Shown here one piece after another: positions 18,623-26,949 of a DNA stretch of 44,950 nt. Under the pieces are notes generated by a model that did not search any database, had not been told where the DNA came from, and was given only the letters and a program-made list of their open reading frames with translations. The translations under genes and the position numbers were made by a program. Origin of the DNA: Lachnospiraceae bacterium (GTDB taxonomy: Bacteria > Bacillota > Clostridia > Lachnospirales > Lachnospiraceae); assembly GCA_024695465.1 (NCBI GenBank), contig JAILID010000048.1, positions 1 to 44,950 on the forward strand, given 5' to 3'. Within the stretch, counting starts at the first letter, position 1. Every line of letters starts with the position of its first letter.

Positions 18623-18655
18623 AGCCGGAACCGCAAGGTTTCCGGCTTTTTCTTT
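18623..18655 (+). terminator. Riboswitch expression-platform terminator
   Basis: Stem AGCCGGAA-CC/GG-T-TTCCGGCT with a GCAA loop (18623-18646) followed by TTTTTCTTTT. It lies between the aptamer and the symporter start, as expected of an attenuator. Confidence 0.88.
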
Positions 18656-18717
18656 TCCCGGCAATGCCCACCCCTTCGCGCTTCCCGATATTTCTAACTA
18701 TGGGGGAAATGAAAACA

Positions 18718-20061
18718 ATGGACACGCTCAACACTATCGTAAATGCCGTCAACGGGATCCTCTGGGACAAAAACCTGCTCCTTTTCCTGCTGGTCGGCAC
18801 AGGCATCTTTTTTACCATCCGGACAAATTTTGTACAGGTCCGGAAGTTCAGGTCTGCTTTCGGGCGGGTCTTCGGCAATCTCACCCTCCGCGGAGACAAG
18901 GCCGGCAAGGAAGGTATGAGCTCCTTCCAGGCCTTGACGACGGCCATCGCGGCCCAGGTCGGCACCGGCAACATTGCCGGCTGCGCGACGGCGCTGGTCT
19001 CCGGCGGGCCGGGCGCGATCTTCTGGATGTGGGTTTCCGCTTTCTTCGGGATGGCGACGATCTACGGCGAGGCGGTCCTCGCCCAGAAGACCAAAACCCG
19101 CGACGAGGCGGGGCACGTCACCGGGGGGCCGGTTTACTATATCCGCGAAGCTTTCAAGGGCAATCTCGGCAAATACATGGCGATCTTCTTCTCCGTCGCG
19201 ATCGTCCTGGCCCTCGGCTTCATGGGCAATATGGTGCAGTCCAATTCCATCAGCGAGGCCTTCCTCACCGCTTTCGGGGTTCCGAAATTCATTATGGGCG
19301 TTATCTGCGCGCTGATTGCAGGATTCATTTTCATCGGCGGCGTATCCCGCATCGCGGCTTTCACCGAAAAGGTCGTCCCGATCATGGCCGTCCTCTACAT
19401 CATCGGCAGCATCATCCTTCTCATCATCAATATCCGGAACCTGCCCGGCGCGATCGCTTCCATCTTTATCGGGGCTTTCAATCCCCAGGCGCTGGGCGGC
19501 GCGGCGGCCGGCATCACGGTTCGGGAGGCCCTGCGCTTCGGCGTCGCCCGGGGACTCTTCTCCAATGAGGCCGGTATGGGCTCCACCCCGCACGCGCACG
19601 CGATGGCCAAAGTCGATGAGCCGGGGCACCAGGGCGAGACCGCCATGGTCGGCGTCTTCATCGATACCTTCATCGTTCTCAACATGACCGCGCTGGTCAT
19701 CCTCTCTTCGGGCCTGCTCGGCACGGAGGGTCTGACCGGGACGGCGCTCGCCCAGGCGGCCTTCGCGACCGGTTTCGGGAGCTTCGGGGCCATGTTCGTC
19801 GCGGTCTGCCTGCTCTTCTTCGCGTTTTCGACGATTATCGGCTGGTATTTCTTCGGCCAGGCCAACGTGAAGGTGCTGTTCGGCAACAAAGGCGTCCTTC
19901 CCTACACGATCATCGTAGTCGTCTTCATCCTTCTGGGTTCGCTCATGAAGGTTGAGATCGTCTGGAACGCTTCCGATATGTTCAACGGCCTCATGGTCAT
20001 CCCCAACCTCCTGGCAGTGCTGGCACTGTCCGGGCTGGTGGTGAAGGAGGCAAAAAAATAA
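18718..20061 (+). CDS. AGCS family alanine/glycine:cation symporter
   Basis: A 447-residue membrane transporter with about ten hydrophobic segments that couples small neutral amino acid uptake to Na+ or H+. Family motifs are plain: GTGNIAGCATALVSGGPGAI, the IYGEAVLAQKTK segment and GVARGLFSNEAGMGSTPHAH. Two in-frame ATGs lie close together (18709 and 18718); the second is chosen because its distance from the GGGGG ribosome binding site (about 11 bases) is workable, while the first leaves only about two bases. The gene follows a glycine riboswitch and attenuator, so glycine is a probable substrate. It is a single-gene unit ending at a two-way terminator. Confidence 0.94.
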   Translation: MDTLNTIVNAVNGILWDKNLLLFLLVGTGIFFTIRTNFVQVRKFRSAFGRVFGNLTLRGDKAGKEGMSSFQALTTAIAAQVGTGNIAGCATALVSGGPGAIFWMWVSAFFGMATIYGEAVLAQKTKTRDEAGHVTGGPVYYIREAFKGNLGKYMAIFFSVAIVLALGFMGNMVQSNSISEAFLTAFGVPKFIMGVICALIAGFIFIGGVSRIAAFTEKVVPIMAVLYIIGSIILLIINIRNLPGAIASIFIGAFNPQALGGAAAGITVREALRFGVARGLFSNEAGMGSTPHAHAMAKVDEPGHQGETAMVGVFIDTFIVLNMTALVILSSGLLGTEGLTGTALAQAAFATGFGSFGAMFVAVCLLFFAFSTIIGWYFFGQANVKVLFGNKGVLPYTIIVVVFILLGSLMKVEIVWNASDMFNGLMVIPNLLAVLALSGLVVKEAKK

Positions 20062-20104
20062 AATGCCTCCCGGCATGCTCCGCATGCTGATACTCCTTAT
20101 CGCG

Positions 20105-20143
20105 CAAGAAGGCCGGACCGCAAACAGCGGCCCGGCCTTCTTG
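20105..20143. terminator. Bidirectional terminator between convergent genes
   Basis: An almost perfect stem CAAGAAGGCCGG/CCGGCCTTCTTG (20105-20116 with 20132-20143) lies between two converging genes. T and A flanks are short but the stem is strong in both directions. Confidence 0.75.
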
Positions 20144-20156
20144 TATGTCGGCGTTC

Positions 20157-20828
20157 TTAATTGCTCCCGCCCGTCGGGATATAGGGAATCAAGGCTCCGG
20201 CGACGCCGCTGATGGGCATGGTCTGGAGCCAGACTTCTCCCGGCCCGGTCAATACCGTGTTGAACAGCCCCTCTCCTCCGAAGAGGACGTTGGAAACGCC
20301 CTTGATGGACTGGACGTCCATGGAGACGCCCTCCGTGAAGCCCGCCACATTCCCGGTATCGACTACGATCTTCTGTCCGCTCTTCAGCTGGTACTTGACC
20401 AGTTCCCCGTCGATCTCGACGAAGGCGAGCCCCCGGCCTTCCAGCTTCTGCATGATGAAGCCCTCGCCTCCGAAGAAGCCGGCCCCAAGCTTTTTCCTGA
20501 AATGCACGCTGAGCTTCACGCCCTCCTCGCTGGCGAGAAACGCGGATTTCTGGAAGATCCAGGGACCCGCGGAGAGGTCGACGACTTCAATACGGCCCGG
20601 AAAGCTGGAGCCGAAAGTGATCATGCCGGGTCCGCCCTTCGCGGTATAGATATTCTGGAAGATCCGCTCCCCGGAAAAAAGACGGCCCAGGCCGCCGGAG
20701 CCTGTGGTTTTCATTTCCATATTCGGGGACATCCAGACCATGGAGCCCCCCTCGGTGATCATGCTCTCGTTAGCGCCCAGATGACATTCGACGACAGGAA
20801 ACGGGGTTCCCTTGATTTGATATTCCAT
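20157..20828 (-). CDS. TIGR00266 / AIM24 family protein
   Basis: A 223-residue protein of the AIM24 family (TIGR00266), beta-sandwich proteins of unclear biochemical role. Typical features are the EYQIKGTPFPVVEC start, the GSMVWMSPNMEM segment, GGEGFIMQKLEGRG, DTGNVAGF and GGEGLFNTVLTGPGEVWLQT. The start is uncertain: an AGGAGG lies seven bases before the ATG at 20828, but a second GGAGG lies seven bases before another in-frame ATG at 20852, which would add MMQKGGMM. The shorter form matches the family start best. It is monocistronic and converges with the symporter gene. Confidence 0.88.
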   Translation of the reverse strand: MEYQIKGTPFPVVECHLGANESMITEGGSMVWMSPNMEMKTTGSGGLGRLFSGERIFQNIYTAKGGPGMITFGSSFPGRIEVVDLSAGPWIFQKSAFLASEEGVKLSVHFRKKLGAGFFGGEGFIMQKLEGRGLAFVEIDGELVKYQLKSGQKIVVDTGNVAGFTEGVSMDVQSIKGVSNVLFGGEGLFNTVLTGPGEVWLQTMPISGVAGALIPYIPTGGSN

Positions 20829-20852
20829 CATCATTCCTCCTTTTTGCATCAT

Positions 20853-21155
20853 ATAAACACCTCCGCAATCCCGGCTTATAATCTTTCATTTTATGACCTG
20901 TGAGATCGGATGTGTTCACAATTATCCTTTCTTTCGAAAAAATTTTAACATATCTGCTTCTATTTTACAATAATGATCCTTTCCCCCAGGCAGCAAGTCT
21001 GATTCAGCTCCGGGTCCCGGCAGAACCCCCCGCAGCCCGGCTCCCTGATATGCGTCCGGACAGTTTATTGCGCCTGTTTTCGCAAAATTCGAGTGGAAAC
21101 TGCCTGTTCCCCTCCCGCTCCGCAAGGCCTGACGCGGCCGGACTTTCCGCCAATA
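20853..21155. other. Intergenic stretch, no gene recognised
   Basis: About 300 bases between divergent genes. It should contain the promoter of the TIGR00266 gene, but no convincing -35/-10 pair was found on the minus strand. No RNA gene or repeat was recognised. Confidence 0.4.
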
Positions 21156-21184
21156 TAGACGCAAATCCGCATTTGTGGTAAAAT
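21156..21184 (+). promoter_or_regulatory. Possible promoter of the ketopantoate-reductase-like gene
   Basis: TAGACG (21156-21161), a 17-bp spacer and TAAAAT (21179-21184). The -35 is imperfect. It would leave a leader of about 155 bases before the start codon. Confidence 0.45.
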
Positions 21185-21347
21185 AATAAGAAACATGGCC
21201 CTGAAGATACGCCGCCTGAATACCCTGCCGGGAGCAAAGCCTGCCGATAAAGAGTTTGCCGGATTCAGCGATCGCTGAAAACCCGGCCGCCGGCCTTTCA
21301 GAGGGTATCAGAGCTCGAAGCCGGGATTCCCCGGCATGGAGGTTTTT

Positions 21348-22271
21348 ATGAAGGAAATTGATAACGTAACCATCATCGGTATGGGAGCCCTCGGCACCCT
21401 CTTCGCCTATGAGATCCAGGAAAAAATCGGCCGCGGCAAGGTCGCCTTTCTCATGGACCGGAAACGCTATGAAAAAAACAGCCAGGCTGTCTACAAAGTC
21501 AACGGGACGCCGATTGATTTCCGAATCCTGACGCCCGAGAACGCCTCCCCGGCAAGCCTTATCATCGTAGCGGTCAAGGCGACCGGCCTTATGGAGGCGC
21601 TGGACACGATGGCTCCGGCTGTCGGCCCGGATACGATCATCATCTCCGCCGTCAACGGCGTCGTCAGCGAGGACATCCTGGCCGAACGCTTCGGAGCGGA
21701 CAAAGTAATCCACGCCGTCGCCCAGGGCATGGACGCGGCCTTCTTCAATCACAGTCTCACTTTCCGCAATCCCGGCACCTTCTGTCTGGGGATCCTGGAT
21801 CCCGCGATGCAGGAAAAGCTTGATATCCTCGCTGATTTTTTCAGGCGCATTTCATTTCCCCACAGCCTGGAAATGGACATCCGCCGGCGAATCTGGAGCA
21901 AATTCATGCTGAACGTCGGCGTCAACCAGGTCTGCATGGTTCTTGAGACCGGTTACGGCGGAATCTCGGCGGAAGGCAGCCTTCCCCGGGCCCTTATGGT
22001 CTCCGCGATGCGCGAGGCCATGCTGGCCGCCGAAGCGGAGGGCGTTCATCTCACCGAGCAGGATCTGGAAGGTTATGTCAGCCTGATGGCCTCCCTCTCC
22101 CCGGATTCCATGCCCTCCATGGCCCAGGACCGGATCAACCGCAAGCGCTCCGAGGTGGAGCTTTTTGCCGGAACCGTCCGGCGGATCGCCGCTGAGCACG
22201 GCTTCCTGGTCCCGGTCAACGACTACCTCTACGAGATGGTCCAAAAGATCGAGGCGGAATACCCGATCTGA
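21348..22271 (+). CDS. Ketopantoate reductase family (ApbA/PanE) oxidoreductase
   Basis: A 307-residue NADPH-dependent enzyme of the ketopantoate reductase family. The Rossmann motif is IIGMGALGTLFA at the N terminus (GxGxxG); AVKATG and ISAVNGVVSEDIL fit the cofactor domain; the C-terminal helical domain holds WSKFMLNVGVNQVC, which contains the usual catalytic lysine and substrate-binding asparagine, and ends in a Ser/Met-containing PSMAQDRINRKRSEVE block matching the conserved SSM..D...GR..E region. The ATG at 21348 follows GGAGGT by six to seven bases. Other pantothenate genes are absent nearby and the family contains many paralogues, so PanE activity itself is not certain. Confidence 0.88.
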   Translation: MKEIDNVTIIGMGALGTLFAYEIQEKIGRGKVAFLMDRKRYEKNSQAVYKVNGTPIDFRILTPENASPASLIIVAVKATGLMEALDTMAPAVGPDTIIISAVNGVVSEDILAERFGADKVIHAVAQGMDAAFFNHSLTFRNPGTFCLGILDPAMQEKLDILADFFRRISFPHSLEMDIRRRIWSKFMLNVGVNQVCMVLETGYGGISAEGSLPRALMVSAMREAMLAAEAEGVHLTEQDLEGYVSLMASLSPDSMPSMAQDRINRKRSEVELFAGTVRRIAAEHGFLVPVNDYLYEMVQKIEAEYPI

Positions 22272-22422
22272 CCGGGCCGCCGCGCCTTTCATTTTCTTCT
22301 GTTTCCGAATCCCGGCCGGAAAGTGAAATCTTTGTGAACCGGTCCTTTGGGCCCCTTTTCTAATATTTCTCTAATTTTCTCCTTTCATAATAAGGCCATC
22401 TTATTTGAAAGGAGCTTTCAAT

Positions 22423-23511
22423 ATGACCGCCAAAACAAACCATATCGCTCTCATCCCGGCCTACGAGCCGGAACCCCTCCTCATCGGGCTGGTCGAAAAG
22501 CTCGCGGAGAAAGGTTTTTCAATCGTCGTCGTGGATGACGGCAGCGGGCCGGATTACAGGACTGTTTTTGAAAGTATCGCCCCCTTCGCCCGCGTCCTCA
22601 CCCATCCGGTCAACCAGGGCAAGGGCCGGGCGCTCAAGACCGCTTTCAACTATATTCTGCAGGCTTATGACGATCCTTCCATCGTCGTGACGGTCGATGC
22701 GGACGGCCAGCACAGCGTAAAAGACGCGCTTATGCTCTGCGAAACCGCCGAAAAGCATCCGGATTCGCTGGTTCTGGGCAGCCGGAAAATGAAGGGCAGA
22801 ATTCCCTTAAGGAGCCGTTTCGGCAACGCCTCTACCCGCCTCGTCTACCGCCTGACTACCGGCCTTCGCGTCTACGACACCCAGACCGGGCTTCGGGCCT
22901 TCTCCCTGGAGCTGATCCCCCGGATGCTGGAAATCCCCGGGGCCAGATACGAATACGAGATGAACGTCCTCCTTGCTTTCGCGAAGAACCACGTCCCGAT
23001 CCTGGAGGAAGAGATCGAGACGATCTACCTTGACAACAATTCCGCCTCGCATTTTGACGCGGTCAGGGATTCCTGCCGGATCTACAAGGAGATCCTGAAG
23101 TTCTCGGCCTCTTCCCTCGCCGGCTTTGCGGTGGACTATTCGCTCTACAGCCTGCTGCTTTTTTCCGGGGCCAGCCTTGCCGCCGCAAACGTCTTCGCGA
23201 GAGCGGTCAGCGCCTCGGTCAACTACACGCTCAACCGCAAGTTCGTCTTCCGGAGCAAGGCCGGCGTCGCGCGCTCCGCTGCCTCTTATTTTCTCCTGGC
23301 CGCGGGCATCCTGGCCGGCAACACCTGTCTCCTCAGCCTCCTCGTCAACACTCTCGGAGTCCATCAGCTGGCAGCCAAGCTGCTGACGGAGATCGCGTTC
23401 TTCATTTTCAGCTGGTTCATTCAAAAGTTTTTTGTATTCAGAAGAAAGGAGACCTATGAAACCTGCAGCGCTTTCCCAAACCCGGCCCATACCGCAGATC
23501 AGCTTGCCTGA
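22423..23511 (+). CDS. Glycosyltransferase family 2 with C-terminal GtrA domain
   Basis: A 362-residue two-part protein. The N-terminal part (about 1-220) is a GT-A family 2 glycosyltransferase of the polyprenyl-phosphate sugar synthase kind: IPAYEPEP, VVVDDGSG, VDADGQH and the DTQTGLRAF segment are present. The C-terminal part (about 230-350) is a four-helix GtrA domain with SVNYTLNRKFVFRSK and a final WFIQKFFVFRRK. GtrA proteins help move lipid-linked sugars across the membrane, so one chain may both make and flip a polyprenyl-phosphate sugar. The ATG at 22423 has AAAGGAG eight bases upstream. Its end overlaps the DUF368 gene by 56 bases. Confidence 0.92.
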   Translation: MTAKTNHIALIPAYEPEPLLIGLVEKLAEKGFSIVVVDDGSGPDYRTVFESIAPFARVLTHPVNQGKGRALKTAFNYILQAYDDPSIVVTVDADGQHSVKDALMLCETAEKHPDSLVLGSRKMKGRIPLRSRFGNASTRLVYRLTTGLRVYDTQTGLRAFSLELIPRMLEIPGARYEYEMNVLLAFAKNHVPILEEEIETIYLDNNSASHFDAVRDSCRIYKEILKFSASSLAGFAVDYSLYSLLLFSGASLAAANVFARAVSASVNYTLNRKFVFRSKAGVARSAASYFLLAAGILAGNTCLLSLLVNTLGVHQLAAKLLTEIAFFIFSWFIQKFFVFRRKETYETCSAFPNPAHTADQLA

Positions 23512-24337
23512 TTACCCTCTTCTTATCCTCAAGGGAGCCGTCGTGGGCACCGGGGCGATCCTGCCGGGGATCAGCGGGGGCGTCCTCTGCGCAGCCTTCG
23601 GCGTCTACGAGCCGATGATGGAGCTTCTGGCCCATCCGGCCAAAGCTTTCCCAAAATATTACCGGATGTTTATCCCCTTCCTCATCGGCTGGGCCGCCGG
23701 CTTCGTTCTCCTGGCCCGTTTTGTGGAGACGCTTTTTTCCGCATCCTCCCAAGTTGCGCTCATGCTCTTTGCGGGTCTCATCCTGGGAACGATTCCGGAG
23801 CTTTTAAAGAAGAGCGCCGAGGGCAGCGGCCGGAAAAGCCCTACCCCCATGATCGCTTCCCTTGCCCTCTTCTTCCTTCTCTTTGAGCTTCTTTCCGGCA
23901 GCGGAAGCCTGAGCGTCAGCCCAAACAGCCTCTCCTATGTCTTCTGCGGCCTTGTGTGGGGGCTCAGCCTGGTCATCCCGGGGCTAAGCTCCTCTTCCAT
24001 CCTGATCTACCTGGGACTCTACGAGCCGATGACCGCCGGGATCGCGGATCTTGATTTTTCTGTCATCCTCCCGCTTCTTGCCGGGCTCCTCCTGACCGCG
24101 GCCCTGACCGCAAGACTGGTCAGCTTCCTCTTTGAGCACCATTATTCCCTGGTTTCCGGGGCCGTCATCGGAATCATGCTGGCTTCCACCCTGATGATCC
24201 TGCCGACCGGCTTTGATTCCCTGCTTTCCGGACTCCTCTCCCTCACGCTTTTCGCGGCCGGATTTGCCGCAGCCCGCGGAATGGATATCGCGCGGAGCCG
24301 CCGGGACGGCGCGCCCTGCGCCTCCTGCAGCGCGTAA
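23456..24337 (+). CDS. DUF368 family membrane protein (PopT-type polyprenyl-phosphate transporter)
   Basis: A 293-residue membrane protein of the DUF368 family with about eight hydrophobic segments. Two matching inverted-repeat motifs, GTGAILPGISGG and LSLVIPGLSSSSI, each within a hairpin-like hydrophobic pair, are typical of the family. Members have been identified as recycling transporters that return undecaprenyl phosphate to the inner leaflet. The ATG at 23456 follows AAAGGAG by about five bases and lies inside the end of the glycosyltransferase gene in another frame, so the two are translationally linked. This supports a joint role in lipid-carrier use. Confidence 0.9.
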   Translation: MKPAALSQTRPIPQISLPDYPLLILKGAVVGTGAILPGISGGVLCAAFGVYEPMMELLAHPAKAFPKYYRMFIPFLIGWAAGFVLLARFVETLFSASSQVALMLFAGLILGTIPELLKKSAEGSGRKSPTPMIASLALFFLLFELLSGSGSLSVSPNSLSYVFCGLVWGLSLVIPGLSSSSILIYLGLYEPMTAGIADLDFSVILPLLAGLLLTAALTARLVSFLFEHHYSLVSGAVIGIMLASTLMILPTGFDSLLSGLLSLTLFAAGFAAARGMDIARSRRDGAPCASCSA

Positions 24338-24366
24338 TACAGGTTGCTTGTCTCCCCGCCGGGGAA

Positions 24367-24412
24367 AAAGCATTGCGAAGGCCGGCTTGCGCCTCCCGCA
24401 ATGCTTTTTTTT
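24367..24412 (+). terminator. Terminator of the GT2-GtrA / DUF368 operon
   Basis: An 11-bp perfect stem AAAGCATTGCG/CGCAATGCTTT (24367-24377 with 24397-24407) followed by a T-run to 24412. Confidence 0.92.
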
Positions 24413-24475
24413 GACTTCTTCAGCTCCCGGACCCCGGGCAATAAATCATTCGCTCCAAATTATTAAGAAGCGCGA

Positions 24476-24504
24476 TTGCAAAATCTGGATAATCATGCGA
24501 TAAT
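24476..24504 (+). promoter_or_regulatory. Promoter of the EAL-domain gene
   Basis: TTGCAA (24476-24481), a 17-bp spacer and GATAAT (24499-24504), about 160 bases before the start codon. Confidence 0.6.
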
Positions 24505-24663
24505 AGACTCGTTTGACTAATCCCTTTTATAATGAGACCTGATGATGTCCCCGCCGGGCCTTAGACGGCCTGCCCATACAGACAGCCAGGGACTCTTGAC
24601 GCCTTATCCAAAGCAGCAATCTGACAAACAATCACAACAAGCACAAGAACACGGAGAACGATG

Positions 24664-26841
24664 ATGGAACGATACGAGTTTTCAGCCGAGACGCGGCGCC
24701 TTCTTGAGAACATGCAGGTGCCTTTTGCCATATACCAGCTGATCGACCAGAGGGTCACGCCTCTGATCCTTTCTGACGGTCTCTGCAAAATGTTCGGCTA
24801 TGAAGACCGAAGCGCGGCCTACCATGACATGGAGTATTCCGTTTTCCAATATGAGCATCCCGAAGACGCCGCCAGAGTCGCGGACGTCTCTCTTCGCTTC
24901 GCGCTGGAAAACGGAACCTACGAGGTCGTATACCGGGCGAGCCGGAAGGGAAGCCGCGATTACCACATCATCCACGCCAAAGGCGAGCATTTTTATACCG
25001 ATACCGGAGTAAAACTCGCGCAGATCTGGTACATGGACGAAGGCCCTTACACCGGGGACCCTGCCTCCTCCCGCAGCCTCTCCGCCTCCCTCTCCGACTC
25101 GCTCCACAGGGAAAGCCTGGTCCGCATCAACTACTTCGACCATCTCACCGGCCTGCCGGGCATGACCTACTTCTTCGAGCTGGCGGAAGCCGGACGAAAC
25201 TCGATCTACAAAAAAGGGGGAGAGGCCGTCCTTCTGTACATCGATCTTTGCGGCATGAAATACTTCAACATTAAGAACGGCTTCTCCGAAGGGGACGTGC
25301 TGATCCGGAATTTCGCGCTTCTGCTCTCCGACCTCTTTAAAAATGAAAACTGCTGCCGCGTCGGCGGGGACCATTTCGCCGTCTACACGGAAGCGGAGGG
25401 ACACGACGCGGCCCTTGAAGAAATGTTCGAGAAAGCTGACCTTCTAAACGACGGCAATACGCTCCCGGTCCATGTAGGGATCTACTACCCCTGGCCGGAG
25501 GAGGTTCCTGCCGGCACGGCTTTCGACCGGGCCAAGATGACCTGCGACGCCCTCATCCATACCTACGAATCCGCAGCCAACTACTACACGCCGGCCCTGA
25601 CCGAGGACGTGGAGCAAAGACAGTACATCCTCAGCAACCTGGACCGGGCCCTCCGGGAAAAATGGATCCAAGTCTATTACCAGCCAATCGTGCGGGCGGT
25701 GACCGGCAAGATCTCCGATGAAGAGGCGCTGGCCAGGTGGATCGATCCCGTAAAGGGCTTTCTTTCCCCGGCCCAGTTTATCCCCTACCTCGAAGACGCA
25801 GGCCTTATCTACAAGCTGGACCTTTATGTGCTGGAGCAGGTGCTGGATAACATCCGGATCTCGGAGGACGCCGGGATCACCATCGTCCCCCAGTCCATCA
25901 ATCTCTCCCGGTCCGATTTTGACGCCTGCGATCTCGTTGAGGAAGTCAGGAAGAGAGTCGACGCCTACGGGGTCAGCCGGAATATGATTACCATCGAGAT
26001 CACGGAAAGCGCGATCGGCAGCAATCTCGGCTTCATCAAAACCCAGGTCGAACGCTTTCAAAAGCTGGGCTTTGATGTCTGGATGGATGACTTTGGAAGC
26101 GGTTACTCCTCCATGGACGTCCTGCAGAGCGTCAAGTTCGATCTGGTGAAATTCGACATGAGCTTCATGAAGAAACTGGATGAAGGACTGAACGGCAAAA
26201 TCATCCTGACGGAGCTCATGAAGCTGGCGACTTCTCTCGGCCTCGATACCGTCTGCGAGGGCGTAGAAACCGCGGAACAGGTACATTTCCTCCGGGAGAT
26301 CGGATGCTCCAAGCTGCAGGGCTACTACTTCGACAAACCGATGCCCCTCTCAAAGATCCTGGAACGGTTTGAAATGAATACCCTGCTCCAATACGAGATC
26401 CAGGAGGAATCCGGCTATTACAGCAGTATCGGCCGCATCAATCTCTACGACCTTTCGGACATCGTAAAAGAAGATGACGACGCCTTCCAGAACACCTTCA
26501 GCACCCTCCCGGTAAGCATCCTGGAAATCTGCCGGGGCAGGGTCCGCTTCCCGAGAACCACGCCTTCCTTCCGGAAACTGATCCCGCGCCTCTTCCATAT
26601 GGAACTGCCGGACGATGGCGAGGGATTTAAAAACTTCTCTTCCGCTCCCAAATCCATCCTTCTGGATTCGGTAAAAAAGTGCTGCCAGGATGGAAGCCAG
26701 ATGTTTTTTAACGAGCTGCTGCCGGATGGAAGCGCCATCCACTATTTTATCAGGAAGATTGCCGTAAATCCGGTCAACGGATCTTCCGCTGCCGCGGTTG
26801 CGATTCTCTCCGTCTCGGAAGCGCAAAAGGAGGGAAGCTGA
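24664..26841 (+). CDS. PAS-like / degenerate GGDEF / EAL cyclic-di-GMP phosphodiesterase
   Basis: A 725-residue cytoplasmic protein without membrane segments. A PAS-like region (about 1-130) leads to a GGDEF domain (about 155-310) whose signature is GGDHF (near 233), so cyclase activity is unlikely and it may bind GTP as a regulator. The EAL domain (about 320-570) is intact: EALARW, NLSRSDF, ITIEITES, DDFGSGYSS, VKFDMSF, EGVETAEQ and LQGYYFDKPM cover the metal-binding and catalytic residues, so it should cleave c-di-GMP. A second PAS-like region follows (590-720). Of two adjacent ATGs the second has the better distance to GGAG. It stands 108 bases before a GGDEF gene in the same direction. 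Confidence 0.92.
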   Translation: MERYEFSAETRRLLENMQVPFAIYQLIDQRVTPLILSDGLCKMFGYEDRSAAYHDMEYSVFQYEHPEDAARVADVSLRFALENGTYEVVYRASRKGSRDYHIIHAKGEHFYTDTGVKLAQIWYMDEGPYTGDPASSRSLSASLSDSLHRESLVRINYFDHLTGLPGMTYFFELAEAGRNSIYKKGGEAVLLYIDLCGMKYFNIKNGFSEGDVLIRNFALLLSDLFKNENCCRVGGDHFAVYTEAEGHDAALEEMFEKADLLNDGNTLPVHVGIYYPWPEEVPAGTAFDRAKMTCDALIHTYESAANYYTPALTEDVEQRQYILSNLDRALREKWIQVYYQPIVRAVTGKISDEEALARWIDPVKGFLSPAQFIPYLEDAGLIYKLDLYVLEQVLDNIRISEDAGITIVPQSINLSRSDFDACDLVEEVRKRVDAYGVSRNMITIEITESAIGSNLGFIKTQVERFQKLGFDVWMDDFGSGYSSMDVLQSVKFDLVKFDMSFMKKLDEGLNGKIILTELMKLATSLGLDTVCEGVETAEQVHFLREIGCSKLQGYYFDKPMPLSKILERFEMNTLLQYEIQEESGYYSSIGRINLYDLSDIVKEDDDAFQNTFSTLPVSILEICRGRVRFPRTTPSFRKLIPRLFHMELPDDGEGFKNFSSAPKSILLDSVKKCCQDGSQMFFNELLPDGSAIHYFIRKIAVNPVNGSSAAAVAILSVSEAQKEGS

Positions 26842-26949
26842 CGACAGCCGGTTCAGGCAGAACTTCCTTCAACATCCCGCCCCTGCGGACAGGAAGCATT
26901 GCGGTTTTAAAGGCCGCTCAAATCCACTTTATCCGGAGGATGATCAGAA

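Noticed and set aside
18600-18660. Second glycine aptamer after the first
   Set aside because: The sequence after the first aptamer folds into the attenuator and lacks the GCCGAAGG and CTCTCAGGCAAAAGGAC signatures.
18694-20085. A minus-strand open frame of 463 codons opposite the AGCS symporter
   Set aside because: Its composition is very rich in Asp/Glu/Arg/Gly/His with no domain, as expected of the mirror of a GC-rich membrane-protein gene.
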